22,689 bases of DNA, taken from positions 1-22,689 of the forward strand of contig URDG01000040.1 in assembly GCA_900546515.1 (NCBI GenBank). Direction: 5' to 3'. Below, one piece after another: positions 1 through 7,463 of this stretch. The stretch is from an uncultured Eubacteriales bacterium (GTDB lineage Bacteria > Bacillota > Clostridia > Oscillospirales > Oscillospiraceae). Numbering within the stretch: position 1 is the first letter of the stretch; each line of letters begins with the position of its first letter. Position numbers and translations under genes: made by a program. The notes under the pieces are model-generated. The model was not told where the DNA came from, made no database searches, and worked only from the letters and a program-made list of their open reading frames with translations.

Positions 1-2
1 AC

Positions 3-506
3 GGTGTGGACAAGCGCATTGATGTACTGGCAACGGCCATTCGCGCAAAAATGACAGCTTTGGAACTGACGGAGCTTGACCTTTCCTATGCGCCGCCCTA
101 TTCCTCTGCCAAGGATCCGGTCAATATGGCCGGTTTTATGATCGAGGATTTGGAGAGCGGGAAAGTGCGGCAGTTCCATTGGAATGAGGTTGAGGACTTG
201 CCTTGCGATGGCAGTGCAACGCTGCTGGATGTCCGTACGGAAGGCGAATATCGGCGTGGGCACTTGAATGGATTCCGCAATATTCCGCTGGACGATCTGC
301 GGGAGCATTTGGACGAGTTAGACCGGGGTAAGCCTGTCTATGTGAATTGCCAGACAGGACTCCGCAGTTATCTGGCCTGTCGGCTTTTAACGCAGTACGG
401 TTTTTCTTGTGCCCATCTCTCCGGTGGATACAGCTTTTATCAGGTCGTAACACAAGAGCGGCAGACAGCGCAGAGTGCCTATCCCTGCGGAATGGAGAAG
501 CTATGA
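3..506 (+). CDS. CoA-disulfide reductase-like flavoprotein, C-terminal part with rhodanese domain (5' truncated by window)
   Basis: Only the C-terminal end of this protein lies in the window; the frame is open to the left edge, so the GTG at position 6 is probably an internal valine codon. Counting from that GTG, residues 1-45 carry the segment LDLSYAPPYSSAKDPVNMAG, which is typical of the dimerisation end of FAD/NAD-dependent CoA-disulfide reductases. Residues about 60-150 form a rhodanese domain, with DVRTEGEYRRGHL at 75-87 and the active-site loop CQTGLRS starting at Cys115. Such fusions reduce CoA persulfide or polysulfide and move sulfane sulfur in the cytosol. The stop codon overlaps the ATG of the next frame (ATGA at 503-506), so it once had a co-translated downstream gene. 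That gene is now broken by an IS remnant. The family call is firm; the exact substrate is not. Confidence 0.85.
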   Translation, partial: GVDKRIDVLATAIRAKMTALELTELDLSYAPPYSSAKDPVNMAGFMIEDLESGKVRQFHWNEVEDLPCDGSATLLDVRTEGEYRRGHLNGFRNIPLDDLREHLDELDRGKPVYVNCQTGLRSYLACRLLTQYGFSCAHLSGGYSFYQVVTQERQTAQSAYPCGMEKL

Positions 507-612
507 GTGAAAATCTATTTGGTTTGACGGTTGCGGCAGATAAAGGCTTGGATGATCTGCAATGCCAGCGCCTTTTAAGCGAAAACCGCAGGTATCAGGA
601 AGTCATGCTGCA
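503..612 (+). pseudogene. Truncated gene start coupled to the rhodanese gene
   Basis: An ATG overlaps the stop of the preceding flavoprotein gene (ATGA). The frame reads MSENLFGLTVAADKGLDDLQ and continues for about 35 plausible codons. Around position 610 the sequence changes character: transposase homology begins in a different frame, while this frame runs on as nonsense to a stop at 692-694. I read it as the first part of an operon partner cut off by the insertion-sequence rearrangement. The fragment is too short for me to assign a family. The breakpoint is placed where IS1182-like sequence becomes recognisable and is accurate to about 20 bases. Confidence 0.4.
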
Positions 613-1209
613 AAGAAAACAGAGACAAACACCACATTTGTCAAAGGAAAAGGGCACCATAAGTCCGGGCTGCAAAAGGCCATTGAAACCATAAATGACT
701 GGCTTGAAAAGCTGAAACGGTACAATCTGGATATCCACATCTGCGGGGAACGGAACAGCTACAGCAAAACCGACCCGGACGTAACCTTTATGCACATGAA
801 GGAAGACCACATGAAAAATGGGCAGCTAAAACCCGGATACAACGTAAATGTGGCCACTGTCAGTGAGTATATCATCGGCAATTATATCTCCGCGGACAAA
901 ACGCCACTGGAAGACCGCAGGAAGCGGCTGAATGTTTCCAAATACTTCATCCAACAGCGTGAGGCGATGGAGAAAAAGATTTCCACAGATGAAGGAATCC
1001 TACTCCGGATCAACCGCTCCATCCAGGCGGAGGGCGTGTTCGCCATGGTCAAGGAAGACATGAACTTCCGCCGCTTCCTGACCAGAGGCAATGCCAATGT
1101 TATGGTAGAATGGTATCTTGTAAGTATGGCTTTTAACATACTGAAACTGCACCATAAAATACAAACAGGCCGGTTGGGAAACCACCTGTTTGTTCCGGGG
1201 GCAACATAG
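610..1209 (+). pseudogene. IS1182-family transposase, 5'-truncated and internally deleted
   Basis: From about 616 the frame reads KTETNTTFVKGKGHHKSGLQ, followed by CGERNSYSKTDPDVTF and MKEDHMKNGQLKPGYNV, which are hallmark blocks of IS1182-type DDE transposases. At about position 897 the sequence jumps from the block after GYNV to KTPLEDRRKRLNVSKYF. That skips the catalytic middle of the protein, roughly 130-150 residues including the central aspartate region and the Cys-rich block. The C-terminal blocks NRSIQAEGVF, FRRFLTRGNANV and KIQTGRLGNHLF are present up to the stop at 1207-1209. An ATG at 562 gives an open frame of 215 codons, but its first 18 codons are outside the homology. The product cannot be an active transposase. 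Confidence 0.8.
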
Positions 1210-1221
1210 CGTATAAAAAAG

Positions 1222-1281
1222 AAAAACAGTACACTTTTTTGAGAGGCAAAACCTGCCCCTCTGGTTTTGTGTACTGTTTTT
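1222..1281 (+). terminator. Hairpin terminator after the transposase remnant
   Basis: The arms AAAAACAGTACAC (1222-1234) and GTGTACTGTTTTT (1269-1281) are exact complements. They enclose a second, shorter inner pairing between GAGAGGC (1241-1247) and GCCCCTC (1255-1261). The right arm ends in a run of T, as expected for a rho-independent terminator reading rightwards. The A-rich left arm would also allow leftward termination. Confidence 0.6.
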
Positions 1282-1317
1282 GGGGTATAATTGGTCGCTT
1301 TTTCCTTGGCATGTGCT

Positions 1318-1374
1318 AAAAAGAGGGGCTGCCTCGAACGATTTTGAAAAATCGTTTTGAGACAGCCCCTTTTG
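1318..1374. terminator. IS-end palindrome acting as likely bidirectional terminator
   Basis: A long, nearly perfect inverted repeat: AGAGGGGCTGCCTCGAACGA on the left pairs with TCGTTTTGAGACAGCCCCTT on the right around a short AT-rich centre, with few mismatches. It is flanked by A-runs on the left and T-runs on the right, so it can terminate transcription in both directions. It lies just beyond the stop of the minus-strand molybdenum-enzyme operon (1405) and would close that operon. The outer GGGGCTGTCTC motif suggests it is the end of the IS1182 remnant. Confidence 0.65.
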
Positions 1375-1404
1375 ATTATTATTATTATTCTTGCTATTCG
1401 ATTT

Positions 1405-2598
1405 TCAGCTCAAGAGCACACGCTTTCCCGCATACATTGACCTGTCGGCCCCCGTAACGGCGCGCCGGTGAAGCTCAGTATTCTCTCCGAAAACCGATTT
1501 GAAGAGCTCCGAGGGCTCGTACTCGCCGAGCGTCAGCGCGTTGATTATATATCTTTCGTCCCGGTATGCCGCAGTGTAATCGACAATAAGGGCATCGGCG
1601 AAAACCCGGTTATCAAAGCTCTCCATGCAGCTCGCCGTCTCGCGGCGTACCCGGTCAAGGCGAATAAGCTCACTGCCGCAGGGACAGGGCTGCGGGAGAA
1701 TTCTTGTGCGGTCGCCCGTGCGGTATCTGATAAGCGGTATAGCGTCCATGCCAATCGTCGTTATCACAAGCTCACCGTATTCCCCGACCGGGGCTTGGCG
1801 GCCGTTTTCGTCTATGATCTCGGCAATAATATGGTTTTCGCGCAGATGCATACCCTCGTGCGCCGGACAGCAGACTGCGCCGCCGAGTCCCATTTCGCGG
1901 GAGCCGTAATGCGGGAAAAGCCTGCTGCCGAGAAGCTTTTCCGCCTCCGATATGACGCCTTCAGGACAGGCATCCGCGCTGACGAGCGCCCTTTCCAGAC
2001 TGCCTCTGCCGCATACGCGCAGTAGGCTCAAAAGCTGCACCGGCATACCGACAAAGCTGTCCGGTCTTTCCGCGCGCATCAGCTCACTAAGCTCAAGATA
2101 GCTGAGCTGTGCTCCCGCACGTATCGGACTTGCGCCCAGCCGCCTCACCGCCTCGGCGATAAGCTCGCCCAGACCGAATTGACCCGAGAAGGGCATACAT
2201 ATCAGCGTCCTGCCGCCGGGAAATATAAGCTCACCCAGACCCGCCATGAAAAGCCGCACCGTGCGCTCACAGTCGGCGCGGGTATAGAATACGCGCTTTC
2301 CAATGCCGGTCGTTCCGCTCGTCACATCGCTTATTACGCGCTGCACCTCCGACTGAGAGCACAGGAGCATGGCTCCCGTGTTTTCCGCAAGCTCCGTCTG
2401 CGTCGTAAAGGGAAGCTCGGAAAGCTTTGCCAAAGCGTCTAAGTGTGCCGGGAGTCCGGAATAAAATCCGCCGCGCTCCCGCTCACGGGCAAGCAGCGCG
2501 TTGAGTCTTTCAAGCTGTATGCGCCGTATGTCCGTGCGCGTCAGCGACTCAAGCCCCTCCTGCTCACATATGAGCGCGTCAAGTCTTGTCCTTGTCAT
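1405..2598 (-). CDS. Phenylacetate-CoA ligase-like adenylating enzyme (DVU_1553 type)
   Basis: This 397-residue cytosolic protein belongs to the AMP-forming acyl-CoA synthetase superfamily, PaaK-like branch. Visible motifs are the ATP loop SGTTGIGK at 94-101, the HYGSREMG block at 230-237 and YRTGD at 292-296. Putative zinc ligands are Cys243, Cys244, His247, Cys305 and Cys307 (PCPCGSE). The C-terminal lid is short and diverged: I do not see the usual GRxxD hinge, only RLDRVRR at 313-319, and no clear A10 lysine motif. Its start codon overlaps the stop of the radical SAM gene by 4 bases (ATGA), and it is the last gene of the operon. I recall a Desulfovibrio family of this kind, named after DVU_1553, next to aldehyde oxidoreductase genes. 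The acid it activates is unknown. It could release AMP without making a CoA ester. Confidence 0.8.
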   Translation of the reverse strand: MTRTRLDALICEQEGLESLTRTDIRRIQLERLNALLARERERGGFYSGLPAHLDALAKLSELPFTTQTELAENTGAMLLCSQSEVQRVISDVTSGTTGIGKRVFYTRADCERTVRLFMAGLGELIFPGGRTLICMPFSGQFGLGELIAEAVRRLGASPIRAGAQLSYLELSELMRAERPDSFVGMPVQLLSLLRVCGRGSLERALVSADACPEGVISEAEKLLGSRLFPHYGSREMGLGGAVCCPAHEGMHLRENHIIAEIIDENGRQAPVGEYGELVITTIGMDAIPLIRYRTGDRTRILPQPCPCGSELIRLDRVRRETASCMESFDNRVFADALIVDYTAAYRDERYIINALTLGEYEPSELFKSVFGENTELHRRAVTGADRSMYAGKRVLLS

Positions 2599-3923
2599 CG
2601 TCTATACAGCGCCCTGCCTTCCGTGTTTGTCAGGTTATACGCGCAAAACGGCACCATGCCGAATTCTGAATCGACCTCGCAGATATAGCAGCGGCGCAGC
2701 CGCTCAAGATCAAGATTATATGCGTCCTGAAAAATCATACCCGATACGGCGAAGGTGCTCCGCTGCGCCTGCTCAAGAAAATCATCGAGCGCCGAGGTCT
2801 CGCAAAGCTCCGGGTCGGAGGCATAGTCCGGCTCGTCCTCGCCGTTCCACTGCTTGGCGACGTACCTGCGCGAATCGTCCGAGGTCGTGCAGCAGCAGGC
2901 GGAGGCACCGGATTTCTTCGGCAGCAGACGGAGACTGCCATCCGCACGGCGCAGATAGCTTGCATGGAAGGAGCAGTAGGGATTTTCCGCCCCGCCGCCG
3001 GCAAAGTCCTGCGCATGCATCGCGCCGCACATCTGCTCCTCGATGAGACGAAGCATACGCGGTATGGTGATGGGCTTTTCCGGCCGCTCAAGCCCGCAGC
3101 GCCCGAAGTAGCTGATGGGCTGAAAATGCACTCCGCGCATCGCGGGCATACGCTCAAGGGCGAAGCGCAGTATATCGCCGACCTGCGCGTCGTTCACTCC
3201 CGGCGCGATGACCGGCACAAGCACTATGCCAAGCCCCGCCGCCGCGCAGTTTTCTATCGCGGCAAGCTTTTTGGCCATGAGCGCCCGCCCGCGCAGTGCC
3301 ATATAGACCGCGTCGTCCACGCCGTCAAATTGCAAAAACACCGTGTTGAGCCCTGCCGCCTTGAGCGTACGGGCATATTCCGCATCAGCTGCAAGGCGTA
3401 TGCCGTTTGTGTTGAGCTGGAAAAAGCTGAAGCCCTTTTTGCGCCCGAGGGCTATTATCTCCGGCAAATCGTCCCGCATGCTCGGCTCTCCGCCCGAGAG
3501 CTGAATATTAAACGGACCGCCGTGCGACATGAGATAATCGTACTGCCGCTCGATTTCCTCCATGCTCAGCTCGCGCTCCTCCGTACCCGCCGAGGCAAAG
3601 CACACGGGGCAGCGGAGATTGCAGCGCGTTGTGAGCTCCAGCAGCATACAGCAGCCCTTACGCAAATGCTCCTTGCAGAGTCCGCAGTCGTTCGGACAGC
3701 CGTTTTTCGCGTCCTTGCCGTTTACCGGCGGCTCCACGGTGCTGCTGCCGAGGTTCCAGCGCATATAGCTTATGAGATTGTCCTCCCAGATGAGCGTGCT
3801 GAATTTGCCGTGCTCGGGGCACTGCTTGTCCATATAGATATAGCCGTCTGCACCCGTGCGCTTTTCTGCGGAAAGCTTTCTCAGGCACACCGGGCACACG
3901 CTCTCCGTCCGCCCGACGAGCAT
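2595..3923 (-). CDS. trsS: Radical SAM protein, TrsS type
   Basis: The start chosen is the ATG at 3923, which overlaps the preceding stop as TGATG and gives 442 residues; an upstream extension in the same frame is only antisense to the previous gene. The N-terminus has a zinc- or cluster-binding block (Cys10, Cys13 and CPEHG at 35-39), then GCPNDCGLC at 75-83. The radical SAM motif CNLRCPVC follows at 101-108, with SGGEP at 143-147. Further cysteines at 317, 343-345, 412, 415 and 427 suggest an auxiliary cluster. The layout resembles radical SAM enzymes of the MoaA-like/tetraether-synthase group, which use several clusters for difficult C-H chemistry. From memory, this neighbourhood family is catalogued as 'radical SAM (seleno)protein TrsS'. 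Here all candidate positions are cysteine and no selenocysteine codon is needed. The substrate is unknown. Confidence 0.8.
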   Translation of the reverse strand: MLVGRTESVCPVCLRKLSAEKRTGADGYIYMDKQCPEHGKFSTLIWEDNLISYMRWNLGSSTVEPPVNGKDAKNGCPNDCGLCKEHLRKGCCMLLELTTRCNLRCPVCFASAGTEERELSMEEIERQYDYLMSHGGPFNIQLSGGEPSMRDDLPEIIALGRKKGFSFFQLNTNGIRLAADAEYARTLKAAGLNTVFLQFDGVDDAVYMALRGRALMAKKLAAIENCAAAGLGIVLVPVIAPGVNDAQVGDILRFALERMPAMRGVHFQPISYFGRCGLERPEKPITIPRMLRLIEEQMCGAMHAQDFAGGGAENPYCSFHASYLRRADGSLRLLPKKSGASACCCTTSDDSRRYVAKQWNGEDEPDYASDPELCETSALDDFLEQAQRSTFAVSGMIFQDAYNLDLERLRRCYICEVDSEFGMVPFCAYNLTNTEGRALYRR

Positions 3924-4348
3924 CAGATAAGCCCCCTTTCGGAGAGTATCTCCATGCACTTTTCGTAGGTGGAGGCGATTATCTGCGGGCACAGCTCCAC
4001 GCGCTTTGCGGGGTTGCCGTGGGTTATGTCCTCGCACTCGTAGCCGCCGTAGTATATCGTCATTTCGTCCTTGAACCAGCGGGTAAACTCGCCCAGCGCC
4101 GCCTTGTGCTCAGGTGAGTCCATGCCGGTGTCCTCGCCCTTGCCGGTGAAATAGGATATGATGCACGCGCCGCCGCTCATGCAGCCGCAGCAGCCGCCGG
4201 AGAAGCCGACTCCGCCGTTGAGCCCGCCCATAGCCTTGACAAGGCCGGTGTTTTCCTCGCCTATCGTCTCAAGCAGGAGCTTTGCCAAAATCTGACCGCA
4301 GAAATAGCCGTAGCGTGAAAGCTCCATTACCCTGTCAAAAAGATCCAT
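3923..4348 (-). CDS. C_GCAxxG_C_C family protein (DVU_1555 type)
   Basis: A 141-residue cysteine-rich cytosolic protein. It has Cys17 in the FCGQ position (usually FNCAQ), the core GGCCGCMSGGAC at 51-62, then Cys105, Cys120 and Cys131 in the C-terminal half. This spacing matches the C_GCAxxG_C_C family, thought to bind a redox-active metal or cluster and often found beside oxidoreductases; no biochemical function is established as far as I know. It overlaps the methyltransferase gene by 14 bases at its start and the radical SAM gene by 1 base at its end, so translation is coupled on both sides. An AAGGAA ribosome site lies inside the end of the upstream gene. Some family members carry selenocysteine; this copy uses cysteine throughout. 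Confidence 0.85.
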   Translation of the reverse strand: MDLFDRVMELSRYGYFCGQILAKLLLETIGEENTGLVKAMGGLNGGVGFSGGCCGCMSGGACIISYFTGKGEDTGMDSPEHKAALGEFTRWFKDEMTIYYGGYECEDITHGNPAKRVELCPQIIASTYEKCMEILSERGLI

Positions 4349-4865
4349 CAGACATTTCCTTTCTGCATATGATTAAATAATATCTGCATTTTAAATTGGT
4401 TTTCGGGCAGCCGATAGTCTCTCCGCTCCAAAGCGCGGCAAAATAATACTCGCGCCACTGCTCTGTCATGTCCTCGATATGCTCAAGACTGAAGCCCGAC
4501 GAGGCTAAAAGCGCCTCGGGAGAGTCGAAAAATACGTCCGACAGAGCCAAAACGCCGCCGACTCTGAGAAGCCGCCAACTTTCCCAGAGCGCGGCCTTTG
4601 CATCTCCGCTCACATAAAATGCGCACTGAGATATAATCGCATCAAAGCCTTCGTCGGGATAGCCACTGTGCAGCATATCGCCGCGAACGACGTTTTCTCC
4701 GCACGGAAGCAAATCAATGCCGACGGCGTCAAGTCCATGAGCGCGCAGCAGGGCGACCGCCTCACCCTCGCCCGCGCCCATGTCGAGCACACGAGCGCCC
4801 GGAGACAGGGCGCAAAGCTCTATCATGCGCATGGTGTGCGCGTCTCCTCCCGGATGCCCGTTCAT
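4335..4865 (-). CDS. trsM: SAM-dependent methyltransferase (DVU_1556 type)
   Basis: A 176-residue class I methyltransferase. Motif I is VLDMGAGEG at 26-34, the acidic SAM-ribose residue is Asp51 (GIDLLP), GDM lies at 62-64, motif IV-like DAIISQCAF at 75-83 and RLLRVGGVLALSD at 98-110. The short N-terminus MNGHPGGDAH goes straight into the fold; the HPGG block appears characteristic of this neighbourhood family. It starts inside the stop of the CxxC protein gene (ATGA) and overlaps the next gene by 14 bases. The length is at the lower end for an independent methyltransferase and there is no extra substrate domain, so it probably acts on a small molecule. The substrate cannot be read from the sequence. 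A role in making or modifying a cofactor with the radical SAM neighbour is inference. Confidence 0.8.
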   Translation of the reverse strand: MNGHPGGDAHTMRMIELCALSPGARVLDMGAGEGEAVALLRAHGLDAVGIDLLPCGENVVRGDMLHSGYPDEGFDAIISQCAFYVSGDAKAALWESWRLLRVGGVLALSDVFFDSPEALLASSGFSLEHIEDMTEQWREYYFAALWSGETIGCPKTNLKCRYYLIICRKEMSDGSF

Positions 4866-5080
4866 TTGTCCTCCAGCGCCTTCTCGACGGAGAGAACCTT
4901 TCCCAGCGCAAGCTCCTCCGGTACATAGACAAAGCCGCAGCGCGGGCAGACCGGCAGCTCTACGGGGAAGCCGTTATCGAGATACATGAATTTTGCCTTG
5001 CCCTTGACGAGCGCGACGCCGCATTTTCTGCATTTGAGCTTACCCAGCGGGTCAATGGTATAATATGTTCTGTCCTGCAT
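4862..5080 (-). CDS. Small two-CxxC redox or zinc-ribbon protein (DVU_1557 type)
   Basis: A 72-residue protein with two metal-binding knuckles, CRKC at 17-20 and CPRC at 45-48, spaced as in rubredoxin-like or zinc-ribbon folds. The segment between them, FMYLDNGFPVELPVCP, is a beta-hairpin-like stretch, and the C-terminus is a short charged helix. It begins 4 bases after the stop of the large iron-sulfur protein and ends in an ATGA overlap with the methyltransferase, so it is a core operon member. The family is named from memory after DVU_1557 and called a redox protein. Whether it binds iron (electron carrier) or zinc (structural) cannot be told from sequence alone. Confidence 0.75.
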   Translation of the reverse strand: MQDRTYYTIDPLGKLKCRKCGVALVKGKAKFMYLDNGFPVELPVCPRCGFVYVPEELALGKVLSVEKALEDK

Positions 5081-5084
5081 GATA

Positions 5085-7379
5085 TCACTCCTGACGTTTA
5101 ACGACGTTCATCCTGTGGCTGTAGGCGCGGCGAACCGTGTAGCCGTCCTCGTCCTCGGTAAGCGCGACCCAGAAGGTCACGTTCCCGAGTCTCGCTCTCA
5201 GCATGAGATAGCCGGTGTCGGCGTCCTCTATCGCCTCGCCGCTTTCGCGGTATGCGTCAATGACGGATATGACGTCGGATTTAAGTATCATGCGCTCGTC
5301 CATCATTTTGAGCGCGGCCTCGTCAAATTCCAGCTTATAGGGCAAATTCATATTCATAGTCTCCTCGCCCCAGATATCCCGGAGCAGTTCATTTTTCAGC
5401 GTAAGGCGGTTATAGCGCTTTTCGCTTATATCGGGCGGCGCACCCGCGTCCGTGCCGTACACAAGCTCAAGTATATGCCGCGACTCCCGCCCCTCCCGCG
5501 CAAAGCGGTCACGGCAGGCCATGCAGTAGCTGACATAGGGCGCGTCACTGCGCTCAAGGCATTTTTCCGCAAGCTCGTGGGCAAGCTCACGGTTTGTGTA
5601 TGAGGTCAGACCGCCGTAGCCGCAGCAGGGGGAGCGGTCGCCGGAGTATTCCGTCTCAAGTATCGCAACGCCGAGCCTTTCCAGAATGGCGCGCACACTG
5701 CGCTGAGTCTCCGCGTCTCCGCGCGCACCGCAGGAATCGTGCAGCGCGGCGCAGCGCTCAAGTATCTTTGCTTCCTTGGGAAGCCCGATTTCCTGCAATA
5801 CGTCCCATATCCCGACGATTTCTATATTTTCATGCCCCGAAAGCTCCTTTTTGCAGCTGGGGCAGGCGGCAATGACCGTGGGATATCCAAGCTTTGCAAG
5901 CTCGTTTTCGATAAACTCAAATTGCTGCCCGTACATCTCATAGCGCCCCGCCCAATCGCATATCGCGCCGCAGCAGCCGAGCATCAGCGCAACGCCGCCC
6001 TCAAGCCGCGCGCATAGATCCTCATACGCCGCGCGTACCGTCGCCGGAGCGATGGCGGAGGACTGACAGCCGGGGAAAAAGACATATCTGCACTTATCAT
6101 ATCCGGGCTGCCTGCGGCATAGAAAGGCCTCGCCGTTTGAGAAAAGCATATCCATGAGCGCAAACTCATGCGGCGCAAGCGGCATTTTATCGGTCGAAAC
6201 CATGTTCTCGCGGGCGCTCTTGCAGACCTGCGCCATGTCGATACCCTTGGGGCAGACGACCGTACACTGACCACAGAGCGCACAGGCGTTCATGGCCTTG
6301 TTGAGCGGGTGGTCGCCCATTATTATCTGAGTGTTGTTATATATCTCCCGCGCCAGCAGACCGGGATATTTTTTATAGTGCTTGAGATAGGCGCAGGCCT
6401 TCATGCACTCGTCGCAGCGGCACTGTATACAGCGCTTGGCCTCCTCAATGGCCTCCTCGCGCGTGTAGCCCTCCGCGCCGCACTCGACACGGTGCAGCGA
6501 GCCGACATTGTCAAGGCTTGCGTATAGCTTTGTCTCAACGGTGCCCTCGCTGCCGCGCATATTATCGGGAGAGAGCCTTTGCGCGAGCCGGTCTACCGTG
6601 AGCGCTGCCTTTTTTGCGGAAAATGCGGCGCTGAGCACATCACTGCCGTCTGCGCCCATGACGAGAGAGTGAGCCGCACAGAGCATATAACGCTCATCAC
6701 AGACGGCGTCCGGGAAAAAGCCCCTTGCCGCCGCAGCCGAGGCGCATAGCACGTCAAAGCCGCCGCACTTTTCGGCATAGAATTCCCCGCTGAGCGTGCA
6801 GCCGAACTCAAAGCATATATCCTTGGTCTTTAATCTGCCAAGCTCATCGGCAAAGGCCGTCTCATCAAGAACTGGCGCAGCCGCGCGAAGAAATGCGCTC
6901 AGGTTAGCCTCCTCGCAGAACACCGTGAGCGGGTAGGCCTTTTTCTCTATCTCACCCGCGAGGAAGAGCGTGAAAAGCCCGGAGCCGAAGAGGGCGACGC
7001 TTTTCTTTTTCTTCATGCGGAAAACGCCGCCGGAGCGCGATTTTTCACCGAAGCGGGTCACGGCGCACTCAATATCGCGTACCGCTATGCCCTCGCCAAG
7101 CTCGGAAAGCTTGCACTTCGCCTCGCATGGGGCGCTGCACCCGGCGGAGACGACGTTCGGAAAAATCACCGCCTTTTCGTATAGCCCGAGCGCCTTCTTG
7201 AAATCCCCGTCCGCCGCGGCGGCAAGCATTGCCTTGGCATCTAACTTCAAGGGGCAGGCGGCGGAGCAGAAGGCGGGCTGGTCGTAGACGCACAGCGACA
7301 CCATGTTTTCGATCTCGTCCTTGGATATTCTGTTGACCTTGTAGACGTGCGTGGAACCGCGCTCCTGAATTACCGACAT
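5085..7379 (-). CDS. Iron-sulfur oxidoreductase with dicluster, ferredoxin and HdrB-like CCG domains (DVU_1558 type)
   Basis: A 764-residue multidomain protein. Residues 1-120 resemble the GltD-type dicluster domain, with Cys30, 38, 42, 81, 85 and 89. Residues 125-300 hold the place of a pyridine-nucleotide-disulfide oxidoreductase domain, but only about 175 residues are left and the glycine motif reads FGSGLFTLFLAGE rather than GxGxxG. Residues 315-390 carry ferredoxin-like cysteines (317-329) and CALCGQCTVVCP at 366-377. Two CCG domains follow: Cys438, CC469-470 and CPSC 506-509, then Cys550, CC585-586 and CMAC 619-622. The first matches the HdrB pattern CCx35CxxC. A separate domain spans 675-764. 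It follows mop directly and is the natural electron partner for that FAD-less enzyme. The reduced nucleotide domain argues against direct NAD(P)H use. Confidence 0.8.
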   Translation of the reverse strand: MSVIQERGSTHVYKVNRISKDEIENMVSLCVYDQPAFCSAACPLKLDAKAMLAAAADGDFKKALGLYEKAVIFPNVVSAGCSAPCEAKCKLSELGEGIAVRDIECAVTRFGEKSRSGGVFRMKKKKSVALFGSGLFTLFLAGEIEKKAYPLTVFCEEANLSAFLRAAAPVLDETAFADELGRLKTKDICFEFGCTLSGEFYAEKCGGFDVLCASAAAARGFFPDAVCDERYMLCAAHSLVMGADGSDVLSAAFSAKKAALTVDRLAQRLSPDNMRGSEGTVETKLYASLDNVGSLHRVECGAEGYTREEAIEEAKRCIQCRCDECMKACAYLKHYKKYPGLLAREIYNNTQIIMGDHPLNKAMNACALCGQCTVVCPKGIDMAQVCKSARENMVSTDKMPLAPHEFALMDMLFSNGEAFLCRRQPGYDKCRYVFFPGCQSSAIAPATVRAAYEDLCARLEGGVALMLGCCGAICDWAGRYEMYGQQFEFIENELAKLGYPTVIAACPSCKKELSGHENIEIVGIWDVLQEIGLPKEAKILERCAALHDSCGARGDAETQRSVRAILERLGVAILETEYSGDRSPCCGYGGLTSYTNRELAHELAEKCLERSDAPYVSYCMACRDRFAREGRESRHILELVYGTDAGAPPDISEKRYNRLTLKNELLRDIWGEETMNMNLPYKLEFDEAALKMMDERMILKSDVISVIDAYRESGEAIEDADTGYLMLRARLGNVTFWVALTEDEDGYTVRRAYSHRMNVVKRQE

Positions 7380-7402
7380 GAGCTCACCTCTTTATATAAA
7401 CC

Positions 7403-7436
7403 TAATAGAGAGACCTTTGATAAGGTCTCTCTATTA
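7403..7436. promoter_or_regulatory. Perfect 15-bp stem-loop between mop and the downstream operon genes
   Basis: TAATAGAGAGACCTT (7403-7417) and AAGGTCTCTCTATTA (7422-7436) are exact complements separated by TGAT. The hairpin lies between the mop stop (7464) and the start of the next gene (7379). In the direction of transcription (leftwards) it is not followed by a T-run, so it is a poor complete terminator. Reading rightwards, a run of seven T follows after a few bases. Likely roles are protection of the mop mRNA 3' end, partial termination or RNase processing, giving more Mop than downstream proteins. It ends about 24 bases before the next start codon. Confidence 0.7.
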
Positions 7437-7463
7437 TAACATTTTTTTGCTTGATGGCAAAGC

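Larger units (their letters stand above)
610..1374 (+). mobile_element. IS1182-family insertion sequence remnant
   Basis: The segment contains the 3' part of an IS1182-type transposase with an internal deletion, followed by a palindromic right end whose outer sequence resembles GGGGCTGTCTCAAAAC, as I recall it from clostridial IS1182-type ends. No left end or N-terminal transposase part is present, so this is a dead remnant, fused on its left to a truncated chromosomal gene. The right boundary is taken as the outer edge of the palindrome near 1374. I did not identify a target-site duplication. Confidence 0.7.

Noticed and set aside
3924..4037. Longer start for the radical SAM protein
   Set aside because: The extra 38 residues are antisense-like, lie wholly within the C_GCAxxG_C_C gene and precede the TGATG coupled start.
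2595..4348. Possible selenocysteine (UGA) in the TrsS-type or C_GCAxxG_C_C proteins
   Set aside because: Related families contain selenoproteins, but both frames here are complete with cysteine at all motif positions and end at ordinary overlaps with the next gene.
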